From: Capitulum mitella
Taxonomy: Eukaryota; Arthropoda; Thecostraca; Pollicipedomorpha; Pollicipedidae
Direction: 5' to 3'
NCBI GenBank assembly: GCA_030062745.1
Contig: CP099841.1
Location: 34,910,974 to 34,974,973, forward strand
Length of the DNA stretch: 64,000 nt
A model generated the notes under the pieces. That model was not told where the DNA came from. It made no database searches and worked only from the letters and a program-made list of their open reading frames with translations. Position 1 is the stretch's first letter; every line of letters starts with the position of its first letter. Below are positions 23,601 to 35,064 of the stretch, piece by piece. The translations under genes were made by a program, and so were the position numbers.

Positions 23601-25101
23601 TCGCCGTCGGCGCCGGCCCAGCGGAGCGTGTGGGCGGCCAGGCTCCAGAGCAGCGGCATCACGTTCAGCAGCAGGAACGACTGGAGGCGCCGGCCGCCGC
23701 GGGGTGCGTCAGGCGGGCTCCGCACTCCGGCGAGATTCACGCAACACCTCACAGCGGCCCCAACGGAACGCGTCAGCCAAGCGAGGTTCACGAAAAACAC
23801 GAGGCACCGGCCCGGATTCCAGCCGCATAACTACGGTCGGCGGCAGAAGGCCCCGGAGGTCAATGGAACACATATAGACGGTCAGCCACCAGGGTTAGAA
23901 AATGCGCTGTTTTTTTTTGTGTTGAAGAACACCAGAATAAATGTGTCCCAAAAAAGTTTCATACTCCAGAAATAAGACCTCGTGCCTCCATAAAAATTGC
24001 ATTAAAACCATGTCAACAATTTCCTAACTCTGCCACCAAACAACTCTGTCTCCACTCAGTAAGAATCATGTACAATGTCTTAACTGACTTCCACCAAAAA
24101 TCCTGACTTCAACCAATATTACTCTTTGCAAAGTTTGGCATTCTGTAACAGAAATTTTGTTATGGCACCAAGAACAGAAACCAGATTCCAATCCTGTCAA
24201 CCATTATAGCCTAGTGGTCTGTAATTTTGGCCGTACCAAAACCACTTGAGCATCTCTTCACGCAACATCGCATCGCAACTGGACCCTCCAATTTCCCAAG
24301 ATTCGATTTAAATCTGAGAAAATGTAACAACAGGGCTTACGGTACTGATGATTATCTCGAAGAGATTGTGGCAGGACTCAAAGAGGCTTTTATCGATGTT
24401 GTACAGGCGAGCCTTCTCAAACGTCTCCTGAGAAATAGCCCCATCCAGATCCTGTGGCACATGCTGGACAGACTGCAGGACCCTCCTCTGAAAAAGTGTG
24501 AGTGTACAGTATCACGAACTGAATGGAAGCAGAGCACCGCCATCTGTTATTCAAAAATGGAACTAGACATTCTGAACTCTAACCTGTGGTGGTTTCATTC
24601 TCACAAGCAAAAAGCATACAGACATGTTATTTTCTATTACATTTATATATTTTTTTTTAAAATACAAGTCAGTGCAATGTATCATGGTATGCCTTCCGGT
24701 GCATCAGCAGCCACTCTTAAATGAAGGCATTTACAGCTGGCTCACAAACAGATCACAGAATTGTCAAACATACACAATCTACATGCAATCAAATACAGTG
24801 AATCTAAATAGCAGTTTTCATTAATTGCAGGTGACAAAATGTATTTACAGAAATTGGAAACAACAGCAACTATGTGGTGGGCAAATAAGATGATGCCACC
24901 ACACCATGGCAAAGTTTCTGATATTTTAACAATGCCTCAGGCAGTAAAAAAGTTACTTACCTGTCTTAAGGCAAGATATTCCTCCCACAAGAAGATCAGT
25001 ACTGCAAAGCTGATGATGGTGTACAAAATGTAAGCATCTGGAATGGTCCTGAGGTACTGAAACACTGCAGTGTTTCCCAACCATGTGATCACAGGCAACA
25101 T
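17655..25101 (-). CDS. ZMPSTE24: CAAX prenyl protease 1 / ZMPSTE24 (Ste24) metalloprotease, seven exons
   Basis: Coding exons, high to low: 25101-24961, 24487-24341, 23680-23483, 21529-21235, 20919-20618, 18405-18188, 17799-17655 (TAG at 17657-17655). Phases 0,0,0,1,0,2 fit and all introns are GT-AG. The product is 481 aa (human 475). It is an ER/inner-nuclear-membrane zinc protease that trims C-terminal CAAX residues from farnesylated proteins such as prelamin A. Visible family landmarks are WEEYLALRQ (about 39-47), ETFEKARLY (68-76), [19 protein letters not shown] (to 162), [38 protein letters not shown] (to 275), zinc motif HELGH (343-347), SRRFEFQAD with third ligand E423, and [11 protein letters not shown] near the end. 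Several hydrophobic membrane segments are present. An acidic, low-complexity stretch (290-330) replaces an equally variable human loop. ATG 25101 was chosen because its N terminus length matches the family; an in-frame ATG at 25170 is the alternative. Confidence 0.96.
17855..18015. repeat. Degenerate short tandem repeat in ZMPSTE24 intron 6
   Basis: Units resembling GACACGGCACAGAAACCAAC recur about six times with variable spacing between the last two coding exons. Confidence 0.5.
18670..19760. other. ZMPSTE24 intron 5 segment dense in AGGTCA/TGACCT half-sites
   Basis: GAGGTCA, GGGTCA, AAGGTCA, TAGGTCA, GTGACCT, TGACCTG and TTGACCT occur repeatedly within about 1.1 kb of intron, in both orientations and with irregular spacing. 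The hexamer is the half-site of nuclear hormone receptors, but a worn repeat family with this word in its unit would look the same. Confidence 0.4.
22247..22345 (+). mobile_element. Related MITE end in ZMPSTE24 intron 3
   Basis: TACGTAGCCCTGGGTCCCGA, TGGAATGCAGGTTATCCTGT resembles the terminal repeat of the element at 12335-12565, followed by a possible inverted partner ending CATCGGGTTATCTCCGG. It is either short or decayed. Confidence 0.5.
22667..22753. repeat. 20-bp tandem repeat in ZMPSTE24 intron 3
   Basis: Exact 20-base period: GGTTGTCGACCACTGGANCC begins at 22681, 22701, 22721 and 22741 (last copy partial), with a decayed copy before. Each unit carries GTCGAC or a near variant. Confidence 0.9.
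23891..24230 (-). repeat. tRNA-derived SINE-like repeat, copy 1
   Basis: This about 340-bp segment is a diverged direct copy of 27365-27710. Shared landmarks are GTGTTGAAGAACAC, CATACTCC/TATACTCC, ACCATGT, CTAACTCTGCCA, CAGTAAGAA and CACCAAGAAC. Read on the minus strand, the head (ACCACTAGGCTATAATGG, then a GATTGGAATCT-like B box) resembles a tRNA. It lies in ZMPSTE24 intron 2. Confidence 0.65.
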
Positions 25102-26934
25102 AATTGTACAGTGGAAAAACCTGCTTGTCCTGTAAACCAGCTGCCCAGCTGGGGACAATTTTCTTCTCACTAAGTTTTGATGGTGTCACTCTCTTCACTG
25201 GTCAGGGGACCAACAATATCTGAAATAAATGTAATCAAACATAAGCGCAATCAGATGTCAGTGAGGCCATGATGGTGACATAGAGAGCTGAAGAATATTC
25301 ACCAGATCACAGAAAACCAGGGTGTTAACACTGTTCTAGCCAAGTGCATGATAAAATGCTGCCATTGCCTCTATGCAAGATCTTAAGAAGATCCTAGCTG
25401 TGATTCACGTCTGCACCTGAACTGACAGGAATGGATCCAGGACTGTAGCATTAAATGTAATGAATGGTACTGATTAGCCAAAAATTCACAAGAACATTGG
25501 AAAATGGCAGACATGCCCTCGGCTTGGCTCTATGCATTTCTTGCATAAACCATTGATAACAAAGAATTCACAATGAACTTTTAAAGGAGTAGTGTACGGA
25601 CTAGCTCTGTTCAATGTTTTGATCAACAAAAGAGGTGATGGAATCAATATACTAAAAAAACAAAATTTCTTGGAATGCTTACTGCACCCCACAAAGCAGC
25701 TCATCTAATTTGATAATTATGATGCCATTGTATTTTGAAAATGCTGGGAGGAATGGAATACGTGTATGTTGAACCCTTAATCCAAAACCACTGGCTATGC
25801 AGGGAAGAGGGCATACAAACTAGAAAAACTTGGACAAGTTTGATACAGCACATTTTCTTTGCTAGTCATAAACAATATGATAACAGCATTCCATTAGCCA
25901 GCCTATCTTGAATGATACTCATCAGCTAATGTACTGTGTAACTGTACTTACAAAGACATCAAGCAACATGCAAAAACATAACAGAATAACAGAAAGACAA
26001 AACGTAATGGAAACAAATGACTAAGCCACATTAACAACAAAGAAGTTGGACAACAGGACCCACTACAAGATGTCATATGTCCTACACATACTTCAGGTGC
26101 ATGAGAAACAAATAAAATATTTTCAGTGTGGAGGCTCTCTACTGCACTCCCAAATAACCAGATGTGTTTTGGGTTTTGCAAGTCATATGACAACAGACAT
26201 CGATTCTCAGGTAGGGTCTGTCCAGGTTTATAAGAATCCTAAAATAGCACATTTGATCTCATGACAAGGATTAATTCATGAAACAAGCCTTTTCACAACA
26301 TTCTACACAGATATTGCAAAAAATAGCCATCAACAAGATGAACACAAAAAGTATGCTAAGCAACAAGCCCCTCTGCTGTACATTTGCGCATAGCTGTGCC
26401 CGGTCCCTGGGCGTGAGGGATTGAGAGTTAGGAGGAGAAGGGATTTACTGATCCGATCTTTGCGGAATCAACTGTCATCATGCAGTTTACATGTTAATTT
26501 CAAGACCAGTCAATGGCAGTCCATGTAACAGGAATTCACCACCGCCTTTGCTACCCACCCCGACAGCCGCCAGAGCATGTGGAGAGTACAGCGTTTATCC
26601 ATACGATCCAAAAACCACAACAGCAGGCCGCTATCGTCATATATGTCTCAGCTGCGCTGTGAAAGAGTCATCGTTGCAATGAATAGCATAAAGATGAAAA
26701 ATGATAAGAGCATGGAACATTTTTGAATTGAGGATATTAAAAAGTAAAATGATACCTGAATTTAATATCGTCATCTACAGCCTTGGACACGAATTATAGA
26801 GATTATCAAATTTAATCGAATGTTCCTATGTTAAACTCCTAGCCAAAAACTAAACGTCTCTAAGTACTCGTTCCTGGTGCAGATATTGCAAAATCATGTT
26901 TGTCATTTCCCTGTACTATGTTCTAAATTAAAAT
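25102..26934. other. Upstream flank of ZMPSTE24, AT-rich
   Basis: AT-rich, mostly unique DNA that should contain the ZMPSTE24 5' UTR and promoter (reading leftward). No TATA/Inr pair or 5' untranslated exon could be fixed. Open frames are short. Confidence 0.5.
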
Positions 26935-27041
26935 CGACAGACGACTGATTGGCGCCCGACGAGACACAAGACTTGACCCAAGACTTTGGACACCTGAGCC
27001 CAAGAGATTGTGTGTCCTAACTCACAAACAAACAAACATAA
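26935..27041 (+). repeat. Short dispersed repeat with CAAA tail, copy 3
   Basis: Nearly identical to 15593-15689 over GCCCGACGAGACACAAGACT to GTGTGTCCTAACTCAC, ending in ACAAACAAACAAACATA. The left end has an extra GACGACTGATTGGC segment, which shares GACGACTGA with the copy near 5315-5401. Confidence 0.8.
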
Positions 27042-27364
27042 ATTAAAATCGAGTTTTGCCGTTAACCTTTGTTGCTGGCAGATACGTACAGGTACAAGGG
27101 GGGAGGAGCAGGTAAAGACACATACGTTTCCCAAATAGACTGCATGGTTAACCTGCACTTATTTGATTTCTCAGCGCCTACACTTGCCTCTCAAACTTAA
27201 TTTATGTCAGTTCCTGTTAGCCTGTATGAATATCAAATTCTTCATGGTGTTCCCCAAGCCTGTTCTAAAAGTAGGATAATATGAGGACTGTGGTGTCAGG
27301 AAAATCAGAAGATCCTGGGGGAGATGCATTATTGAACTCAAATTAATTGGGTAAGGGCCATTAC

Positions 27365-27710
27365 TAGGGTCGGAAAAGGTGTTGTGTTTTGGTGTTGAAG
27401 AACACTAAAAAGTTGCATTCCTAGAAACATTTTATACTCCCAAAATTTGGCCCTTTACCTCCATCAAAAATCTGGATTATAACCATGTTGACAAATTTCT
27501 AACTCTGCCAGCAAATGACTGTCTTCATTCAGTAAGAAACAGCTGTGATGCCATAACAGCAAGAATGCCAACTTCAGATAGTACCAGATTGCAAAATGCA
27601 AAATGCAAAATACAGAAAAAACTATACTCTGACACCAAGAACTAAGATCAAATTTTGAACCCCGGCCAGCACTAGAACAACCAACACTAGGCAGGGTTGT
27701 GATCTGGGAA
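27365..27710 (-). repeat. tRNA-derived SINE-like repeat, copy 2
   Basis: Diverged direct copy of 23891-24230. On the minus strand the head reads TGCCTAGTGTTGG, and about 30 bases on GGGGTTCAAAAT. These are acceptable A- and B-box positions for an internal polymerase III promoter, so the tail is towards 27365. Confidence 0.65.
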
Positions 27711-29040
27711 ATGTGTTCAGTTTATGTTTGCCAGATATAACAAGTCCATGTCATTGCATGCTGCTTTTCTGACTGTAGATGGATAAATTGGTGGTGCATA
27801 CCTCTGGCATTAAGTCATTTTTCTGGTGTTTTGGTGGTGAGCAGTCATTGTTACATGCATTTGAAAACTACAGGGAACTAGAAGCACCCATACAGCTAAT
27901 CAGTGGCATACGGACTTAGAGTTAACTCAACTTTATCCAGTGAATTCATTGGTTAGTACTTGTGCTTCAGTTATATTATCATAACCAAGTGATTGTGAAT
28001 TCTGGCTGTGCCATTAGGTGCAAAATGATGTTATATTACCAGTCAGTTTCCGTATTATGGAAATTTTCAGGAAAGTTGGGGGTAAATTGCATCTAAGGTA
28101 TTCGTTGTGTTCTGTCATTTATAGATTATGAAATATTTAGCAGAATTTCATTGAGCATTGGAGTGAAACTCCTGTGAACCAAAGTAAATGAGAGCTGGGT
28201 ACCCATGAAATATGGTTTGTCACCAGATGTTGGCCACTTTATATTGTATTCACCAAAAATGATACATCTCATCTGTCAAAAGTGAAAAATGTTTAATGCA
28301 TTGGAGACTAATGTGGCATAGTTGCGCTGCTGTTGCTTGCATAACATTGTTCCTTTAGGGAGATCATGACTGTTGTGTTTACCCTGGTGCCTCCAAAACA
28401 TGCTGAGCTGTGCAAAAGTGGTGTGTCTTACCTCTAATTTAGAAAATCCTGGTTATGGCAGTTTTCTCTGCCGTTTCACTTGGTAAAGATGCAAGGAGGA
28501 GAAGAAACCATACAAAAAACAGCATAAATCTCAATGCATGAAAAAAGACAACCATGTCTTCAGTCAAAGCCACCAAAACAGTCCAGAAGCAATCAAGTCA
28601 TGCAGGGGAAAACCTTGTACCATACAAAATTTCTGGAGCAGGGCATGTAAAGTAGGCTGTCTTGCCTTTTGCCTGTTTCCTTTAGTGGCAGGCTGCCATA
28701 AAGAAGTTTGCCTAAGGCATGGTTTTACTGGTTGGCAAGATTTTATGTGCCACCATCATAGTGTGATAGACTGCTGGGTCACTGGTGATAAGTAATCCCA
28801 GGCCATCCTACAGATCAGACATATAGCCAAATTTCTGATGTCCATAATCACTGATGATTGATGGTAAAGTTGAAGGCTGAAAATATTCTGAATGAATGCC
28901 AGATAACTGTAGAGATCCTAGGACTTCCAGAATGGGAATACCTGAGCAGAGACTTATGCTAAGTGCACGCCATTTTCCGCACCACAGAAGACGACTTCTC
29001 AACCAGGAATAACGAGAGCATTCTGTTTTCTTCAGACTGT
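27711..29040. other. AT-rich intergenic DNA before ING
   Basis: No gene recognised. Composition stays AT-rich until about 29040, where it turns CpG-rich at the ING 5' UTR. Confidence 0.55.
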
Positions 29041-29170
29041 GGAGAACTGCTGGGAGACATCGCCGCTCCGTGCGCTGCGTCTTTCCGTTCTTCCGTTGTG
29101 CGCCGGTCGGCAGCGCAGCAGGGTGCGGCGGCGGGGACGGTGCGTCTGACCGGGGCGGCGCGGTCCGGCC

Positions 29171-29908
29171 ATGGCGCACTCGATCCACCTGGAGCACTAC
29201 CTGGACAGCCTGGAGAGCCTGCCGGCCGAGCTGCGGCGCAACTTCACGCTGATGCGCGACCTGGACGAGCGCTCGCACGGTCTGACGCAGACGCTGGACC
29301 GCGAGGCGGCCGAGTACGGCGAGAAGGCGGCGGCGCTTGGCCCGGCCGGCCGGCGCCGCCTGCTCGAGCAGATCGACCTGCTGTTCACCAAGCTGCGCGA
29401 GTTCGCCGACGACAAGGTGCAGCTGGCCATCCAGACGTACGAGCTGGTGGACAAGCACATCCGCCGGCTGGACTCGGACCTGGCGCGCTTCGAGTCGGAG
29501 ATCAAGCAGAAGGGTCTGAGTCAGCGCGGCGGCTCCGCCGACGAGAGCGGCAAGAAGGCGGCCAGGAAGAAGGCCGACGCGGCCGCCAGGAAGCGCCGCA
29601 AATCGGACGACGAGCACGAGGGCTCGCCGCCGCCGCCGAAGAAGAGGGGAAAGAAGGCCGGCGCGCACGAGGAGAAGTCGCAGGTGGCGGCGCCGATCAC
29701 GCACCCCTCGGACGTGCTGGACATGCCGGTGGACCCGAACGAGCCCACCTACTGCCTCTGCCACCAGGTGTCGTACGGCGAGATGATCGCCTGCGACAAC
29801 CTCAACTGCCCGATCGAGTGGTTCCACTTCGCCTGTGTCGGGCTCTCCACCAAGCCGAAAGGCAAGTGGTTCTGCTCTAAATGCGGTCAGGATCGGAAGA
29901 AAAAGTGA
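29171..29908 (+). CDS. ING5: Inhibitor of growth protein, ING4/ING5 type (single exon)
   Basis: This 245-aa protein reads histone H3K4me3 in the nucleus and, in known animals, belongs to the HBO1/MOZ acetyltransferase complexes. The N-terminal ING domain (about 1-107: HYLDSLESLPAELRRNF, DDKVQLAIQTYELVDKHIRR) forms the dimerising coiled coil. Residues 108-180 are a disordered basic linker with likely nuclear localisation signals (KKAARKK, RKRRK). DVLDMPVDPNEPTYCLCHQ leads into a complete C4HC3 PHD finger, with ligands C195, C197, C208, C213, H219, C222, C235 and C238 and the aromatic-cage residues Y202 and W217. The tail is DRKKK. Similarity to human ING5 and ING4 is strongest in the PHD; with one arthropod-like gene it may be co-orthologous to both, so the symbol is provisional. 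The frame is uninterrupted by introns, which is unusual for this family and suggests intron loss or an old retrocopy that stayed functional. Third codon positions are nearly all G/C. The ATG has a good context (GGCCATGGC). Confidence 0.95.
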   Translation: MAHSIHLEHYLDSLESLPAELRRNFTLMRDLDERSHGLTQTLDREAAEYGEKAAALGPAGRRRLLEQIDLLFTKLREFADDKVQLAIQTYELVDKHIRRLDSDLARFESEIKQKGLSQRGGSADESGKKAARKKADAAARKRRKSDDEHEGSPPPPKKRGKKAGAHEEKSQVAAPITHPSDVLDMPVDPNEPTYCLCHQVSYGEMIACDNLNCPIEWFHFACVGLSTKPKGKWFCSKCGQDRKKK

Positions 29909-31980
29909 GATCGTGGAAACTTTTCTGTGAAATTTACATCTCTGCTTTTGGTATGTCTTTTTCCTTTTTGTTTCACGCGCGGTTGCCACGGAAGTCATGC
30001 GACTAGTAGGAAGCGCCAGTTATTTTGTAGGATGTGTAGTTGTATGCGATCATTACTGACGTCTACCCGTGCTGCCGCATATGTGATTCATGGAAGCCCA
30101 CAAGCATATGGAGTGCGTAGAGTGCCTGTGTAAATTTTTCTGCACTGATGTGTATCAGGTCTTGTCCATGCAGAATCAGGCGCCCCATTCACATGTACGG
30201 GACTCATCAATCATGCACGTCTTGTTCCTCGCTCGTGCTCGACCTATGGTGCCTGTATAATCACTTTCCGCCCATCATGGACGGGTTTATTTTTTGTAAC
30301 GTATCACATTTGGAGCCAAGAAAGTGATTTCAGCATCGGACCGTGGTTTCGGTTATGGTGCCGGTCATAGATGATCGGATGGATCAGCTCTGCGCGCAAA
30401 ACCCCGCCCGGATGCCGAAACGTATGCCAAACTGCAATGTTTAGTCGCGCAGTGCCACTGTGAAACGGCAGACGAGTCTGTTCAGATGATCTCGCTTGTA
30501 CCTTTTTACCGCCTTGTGGGAAGGGCCACGCGACAGTGAATTTATGTCTGTAGGATATGGGTTTGGTGAAAACGTATGTTTCAGTTTTTGGAAACAGACA
30601 GTTGGGCACATCTGACTGGTGTTACACGCTTGCGTGCGGTTAGACTAGGAAGACAACAGCGAATGGCTCTGGGATAGCGTACTGAATGGGCCGATTTCAA
30701 GCCTTCAGTTCCGTCTGGCCGATAACGTAGCTCTCCAAAGTGCCTACCACCAATGGTGTATACGTTCGGCCGTATGTTCGGGGAAGTCCCCCTGTGAGCA
30801 CTCAGTGATGGATGAATTAGTCCACAGGGCATCGGGGCAGCCCTCCTTCATCAGCGCAGGTCAGGGGTGTGCTGTGACGTCACCCGAGAAGATCTTACCT
30901 AAATAGTTTTCGATACGGAAACTGGCGTATGGTGACTTGCTGAATATTGCTATATGACAGTCCCAGTGTTTATAGTCCGATTTTAAAATGTATTTGTACG
31001 CTGCTTTTAATTCATTTCATGTTTAGATCCGTATGATGCATGGGTTGGTTAACACGGGAAACACGGAAAGGAAATATGTCAAAACGTCCATTCGTTCAAG
31101 GACGTGACTCGGTAAACGTTTTTTTCAACAGCGTCTTAAAATGCCAGGATTTGCTGATGCCATGTGCCCGCCCATGGATATCGCTGAAGGATGAGAACTC
31201 GTCTCCGAATTCCCTGCGCTCCTGAAGGAAATTTAACCACACCTAAGAGTGTTTCATGGGAAACAAAAGCCTTGAAAACCTCTGACCGTCCAGATTTTGC
31301 CCGGTGGCGACACCTGATGCCCTATTAACAGGTCGTTAACAACGCTCTAATCGGGTCGGACAAGACGTGGGAGGACACTCTGGCTATCCTGGTGTCATCT
31401 GTCCCGCTGAGCGTCGCGGGTGTTCTGGTGGCCCGGACTGGTAGCATGTAATTGCCCGAGAGTGACAGGCCCGGCCAGTGTTTTCCACCATCGAAATGAG
31501 TAACTCCCTTCGTTATCAGTACATCCATAAACAGCTGCTGGTCGGGGAGCTTTCCGGGGCTTAACTCGAGAATATGAAAAAGCAAGAAGTAAAAGCCGAT
31601 TGTGGGCGATTTGTCGTGATGGAGCTGTGGTTGTTGAAGGAGAAGAAACCTTGGCACTGCTGATATCTGAATAAAGGTGGCAGCACAAGGGTTATCTGGC
31701 CAGTACTGGCGCTAACAGCGGCGGCTGAAGCTAATGAAGACAGCAGCGGCTTTGGTTCCGACCCGGCAGGAATCATCAGCTTTGTTGGAGGAAGCAGGTT
31801 ACAACCAGAACATGACATGAATTCAACCGGCTTTCGGTTTAAAGGTTACCAAAGATACAGCATACGGTGACCAGCGGTGTACGACTTGTGCTCCATTCCA
31901 GTGAGGAGAGGTAACGCATTACACACAGGGCTTACACAAGTCAGAACAGTTCCATGCGCGAGCCACAATCGCTCTGTGAC
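29909..31980. other. ING 3' flank and intergenic DNA
   Basis: The ING 3' UTR begins here. No AATAAA occurs within the first few hundred bases; one lies at 31670-31675, too far to assign. One CRE octamer is at 30875-30882. No other gene is recognised. Confidence 0.45.
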
Positions 31981-34120
31981 AGGAAACCGCAGTTCCACAG
32001 CCGTCAGCGCGACACTGAATGGCCCAGTCGGAGCAGGCCGGTGCTCCTCTCTGGCCGCCTGGACGGCTCCGAGCCGAGCCCCGCAGCTGCCGATGGGCGG
32101 CGTGACGCGGCCGCCGGCCGGCCGCCCATCGTCGGCGGCGTCATGGCTCGTCACGCGCGCGTGCGGCGCGGCGATGTCACGGGCGGCGCCGCCGACCGCC
32201 CGGTGCGGCCTGAACCGTGACACCCGACGGCGACGGTCGGTCCCAGGCCCAGCGCGAGAGGGGACTCCCGCACAGGGCATATCTGTGCCGGGGGTCTGGT
32301 GTAGGCCGTATTTGTGTCAAGAGCGTGAGACAAACTCACATTGTACCGGGGTTTGAGATGTATTACCCTGCCTGCGACATTCAGACCGGCCAGAAACTCA
32401 GGGCTGTAATTACCGAGACATGCCTCTTCGAGCCAAGTCAGGAAAGATGCACATGGGTAAGTGAGAAGAATGTGAGAGGATTCCCCAGACAGCGCCGTCT
32501 GCGTTCGAAAACCGTTCCATCAAGTTGGATCCGTAGGAAAGACCTCTTCCCAGTGCTGTGCTGGGAGAGGACCACTCCGCCAGACTTGGTTAACATGAGC
32601 GTGGTTATCCAAGGTGGCTCATGTTCCCAGATTATAAGAAAGGACTGGATTTTCACGGAAGAATGTCCCGATGGAAGCCATCCTAGCCAGTGAAGATGTG
32701 TGGGAGCTGTAAAAGAGGGGATTCCCAGGAATGGAAAAACGGCAAAAGTCAAGTTTTGTTGTTCGCCAAGGATTTGCCACGATGTCGCCAAAGGAAAAAA
32801 CGGGGCGTTCTCTCAGACTGCACTGCGCAGACTGTGCAAACTCTGTGCTACATGTGAAGAACCGCCACAAAAACTGCCAGTGCCTTCCCCAGTACGTCTC
32901 AATATTTCCAGTTTTGTGGAAAGAAACGCCTCAAAAACCTTTACGTACCTCCTAGCTTTTGGTAGTGGACACATCCGTACAGCCAGCACATTCTGCGGCA
33001 GGCACATCCGGCTGGACAGCCGGCACCGGCCAGCACCTGCTCGAGGCGCTAATGTTGCCCTCCTCTGGCCACCGGCCGCGTCAGAGGCCACAGACACCTC
33101 CTGCCCTGCTCCTGCTGCCGCTCTGGACAGACTCGGTGGCGTTCGTCTCTGGGGCGCCGGCGGCGGACCTGCCGGACCAAACCGGGTGGGCCGGTGTGGT
33201 CCGGCCCACCCGGCGTGGTCCGAGTGGTCTGCCAGACAGGCCACCTCGGAGCTCGACATATACCGACAGTGGTAAAGCCGGTGACGTCAAAAAACGGCGG
33301 CGGCAGTTTCCAGGCCTGTCGGCGGGCGGACGCCAGCGCAGAGCCGGAAGGTCAGGGGTCCGAGGCCGCAAAAACGACCTCGCCGGCCGCGGCCGGGCCG
33401 GAGGCGGCACTCGACAGCCCGACCTCGGCTGACCCCGCCATATTCGGCGACCGGCGACGCCCACGGTCGGCTGCGGGCTGTCATTGGCGGCCACAGCGCC
33501 GGGTTCGAATCCCGACCGAACAAAGGGCGGTATAATACCCCACGATCCGACTCTCAGACAGCAGGTGGACTGGCCCCAGGAGCCGAGCCTCAGACAGGGG
33601 CGGACCGCGCTCTCAGGAGCCGCCCACGGGCAGCGTGACGTCACCTGCCGCCGGCCGCTGCAGGAACAGCGCGGCCGAGTGATGAGCGGGTGTTCAATAA
33701 GCCGGCGAGTGTCACTCCACCCCGCCGAGCACGGGCATAAATTGGTTGGGCGGACCCTGCCCAGTGGCGCCCACCGCTGGGCGCTTCCAGAGGGCCGCGG
33801 CCGCCCAGCACGGGAGACGGATTATCGCGGACGCGCGGCTCGGATGATTTACCGACAGCCGGGAGATTTCCAGCGGGACTGTGGACCAGGACCCGCGCCG
33901 TCCTGGCCCGAGCAGCCGACGACGGTAGACGACGCGCCAGCTGTGCGCGTGGCTTCAGGAAATGACCCGATTCGGACTCGGGCTCCTTCTGTTCCGTGCT
34001 CCGGCTGCCGCAAGCCTACGTTTCTCTGTTGTGCATGGCCGTCACGGCCTGCGGCGAATGCTAACCAGGCTGGAAACGCAATCGACCTCTTTTTGTTATC
34101 AGTGGCAGTCGTGATGCTCT
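31980..34120. other. CpG-rich island(s) without an identified gene
   Basis: Two CpG-dense stretches (about 31980-32260 and 33000-34000) have long overlapping open frames on both strands, as expected of GC-rich DNA. No frame has a recognisable domain. Two CRE octamers (33282-33289 and 33636-33643) suggest a promoter, perhaps of a noncoding or unrecognised transcript. Confidence 0.35.
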
Positions 34121-34721
34121 GATGTATTAATGCTGAACTTGGCGTCAAATCCGGTGTGAAAAATGCAAGGTGATTACAGTGAAACAAACGGCGTTTTATA
34201 ACGCTGTCCGATCACACGGCAGTGCCAGACACCGTGCCTGCCCATGGATGCGTAGGGGTCTGTAAAAGGAGTGAGGTGGACGTGGCAGGATCCGTGCGAA
34301 GAAAGGCGAGGTGCATCCGAGGTCCGTCTTTACGGGTTTTCCCTATGTTTGACACGAGCTCATAGCTAGGACACATTTGAAAATGTTTAAAAAATGCGAA
34401 AATGTCTGAAAAGGTCTTTAAAATTGGTCCACAGGCTACAAAACTCAATTTCTTGTACACTTCAACTGCAGACATCAAAGTACATATCTCGTCCACTTGT
34501 TGCACTGTTCCGAGGTGAGAAAGCGTTATCTTCTGATCTTGTAATCGTCTGATATGTGATCTTACAAACACTACAAACAAATCTAAAAATCATTTGCCGA
34601 GATATTTCAAATCTGCGCTCGAAAAATGGAACTTGAATTGTGTAATGCGTACCAGCGCCACGCTATTCTAACCACAAGTTTTCATCATTGTACATTCCTA
34701 TTACGCCCGATTTTGGCTGCA

Positions 34722-34781
34722 GTATAAAATAAAAAAAAAAAACATATAAAAAACATATAAACATAAAAACATATAAAACAT
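34722..34781. repeat. A-rich ACATATAAA simple repeat
   Basis: A run of A followed by several ACATATAAA-like units. Confidence 0.8.
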
Positions 34782-34994
34782 GCTTGCACGCAGACAAAGA
34801 CCTGTTTCTAGCAACTCCCTAAGAAAGTCATGATTCCGGGTGGAGCCGGTATAAGTTTGTTTGGCTCTATCAGCAGTTGCCAATCTTGGCCGGAAGTAAT
34901 TAGGATCGGGTGTCACATCCAAGAACCCTCCCTTTTACACACCGGGCAGTCTGAAGGGTATTTCAAACAATGCGCACCCCGGATCATGTTATGA

Positions 34995-35064
34995 CCTCTC
35001 TCTCCCTCTCTCCCATTCTGTCTCTCTCTCCCCCCCCCTCCCTCCCTCTCTCTCTCTCTCTCCA
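34995..35064. repeat. CT-rich microsatellite
   Basis: An imperfect CTCTCT tract broken by a run of C. Confidence 0.9.

Noticed and set aside
28808-29998. 396-codon minus-strand frame opposite ING
   Set aside because: It is a shadow of the GC-rich ING exon: it has no domain, while the sense strand carries a complete ING domain and PHD finger.
33441-33522. tRNA-like segment with a GGGTTCGAATCCC T-arm, a matching 7-bp acceptor-like pair and a 4-bp D-arm
   Set aside because: No acceptable anticodon stem or loop can be formed, and the T stem is imperfect at its outer pair. It is probably chance or a tRNA-derived remnant. A tRNAscan-SE or covariance-model run would decide.
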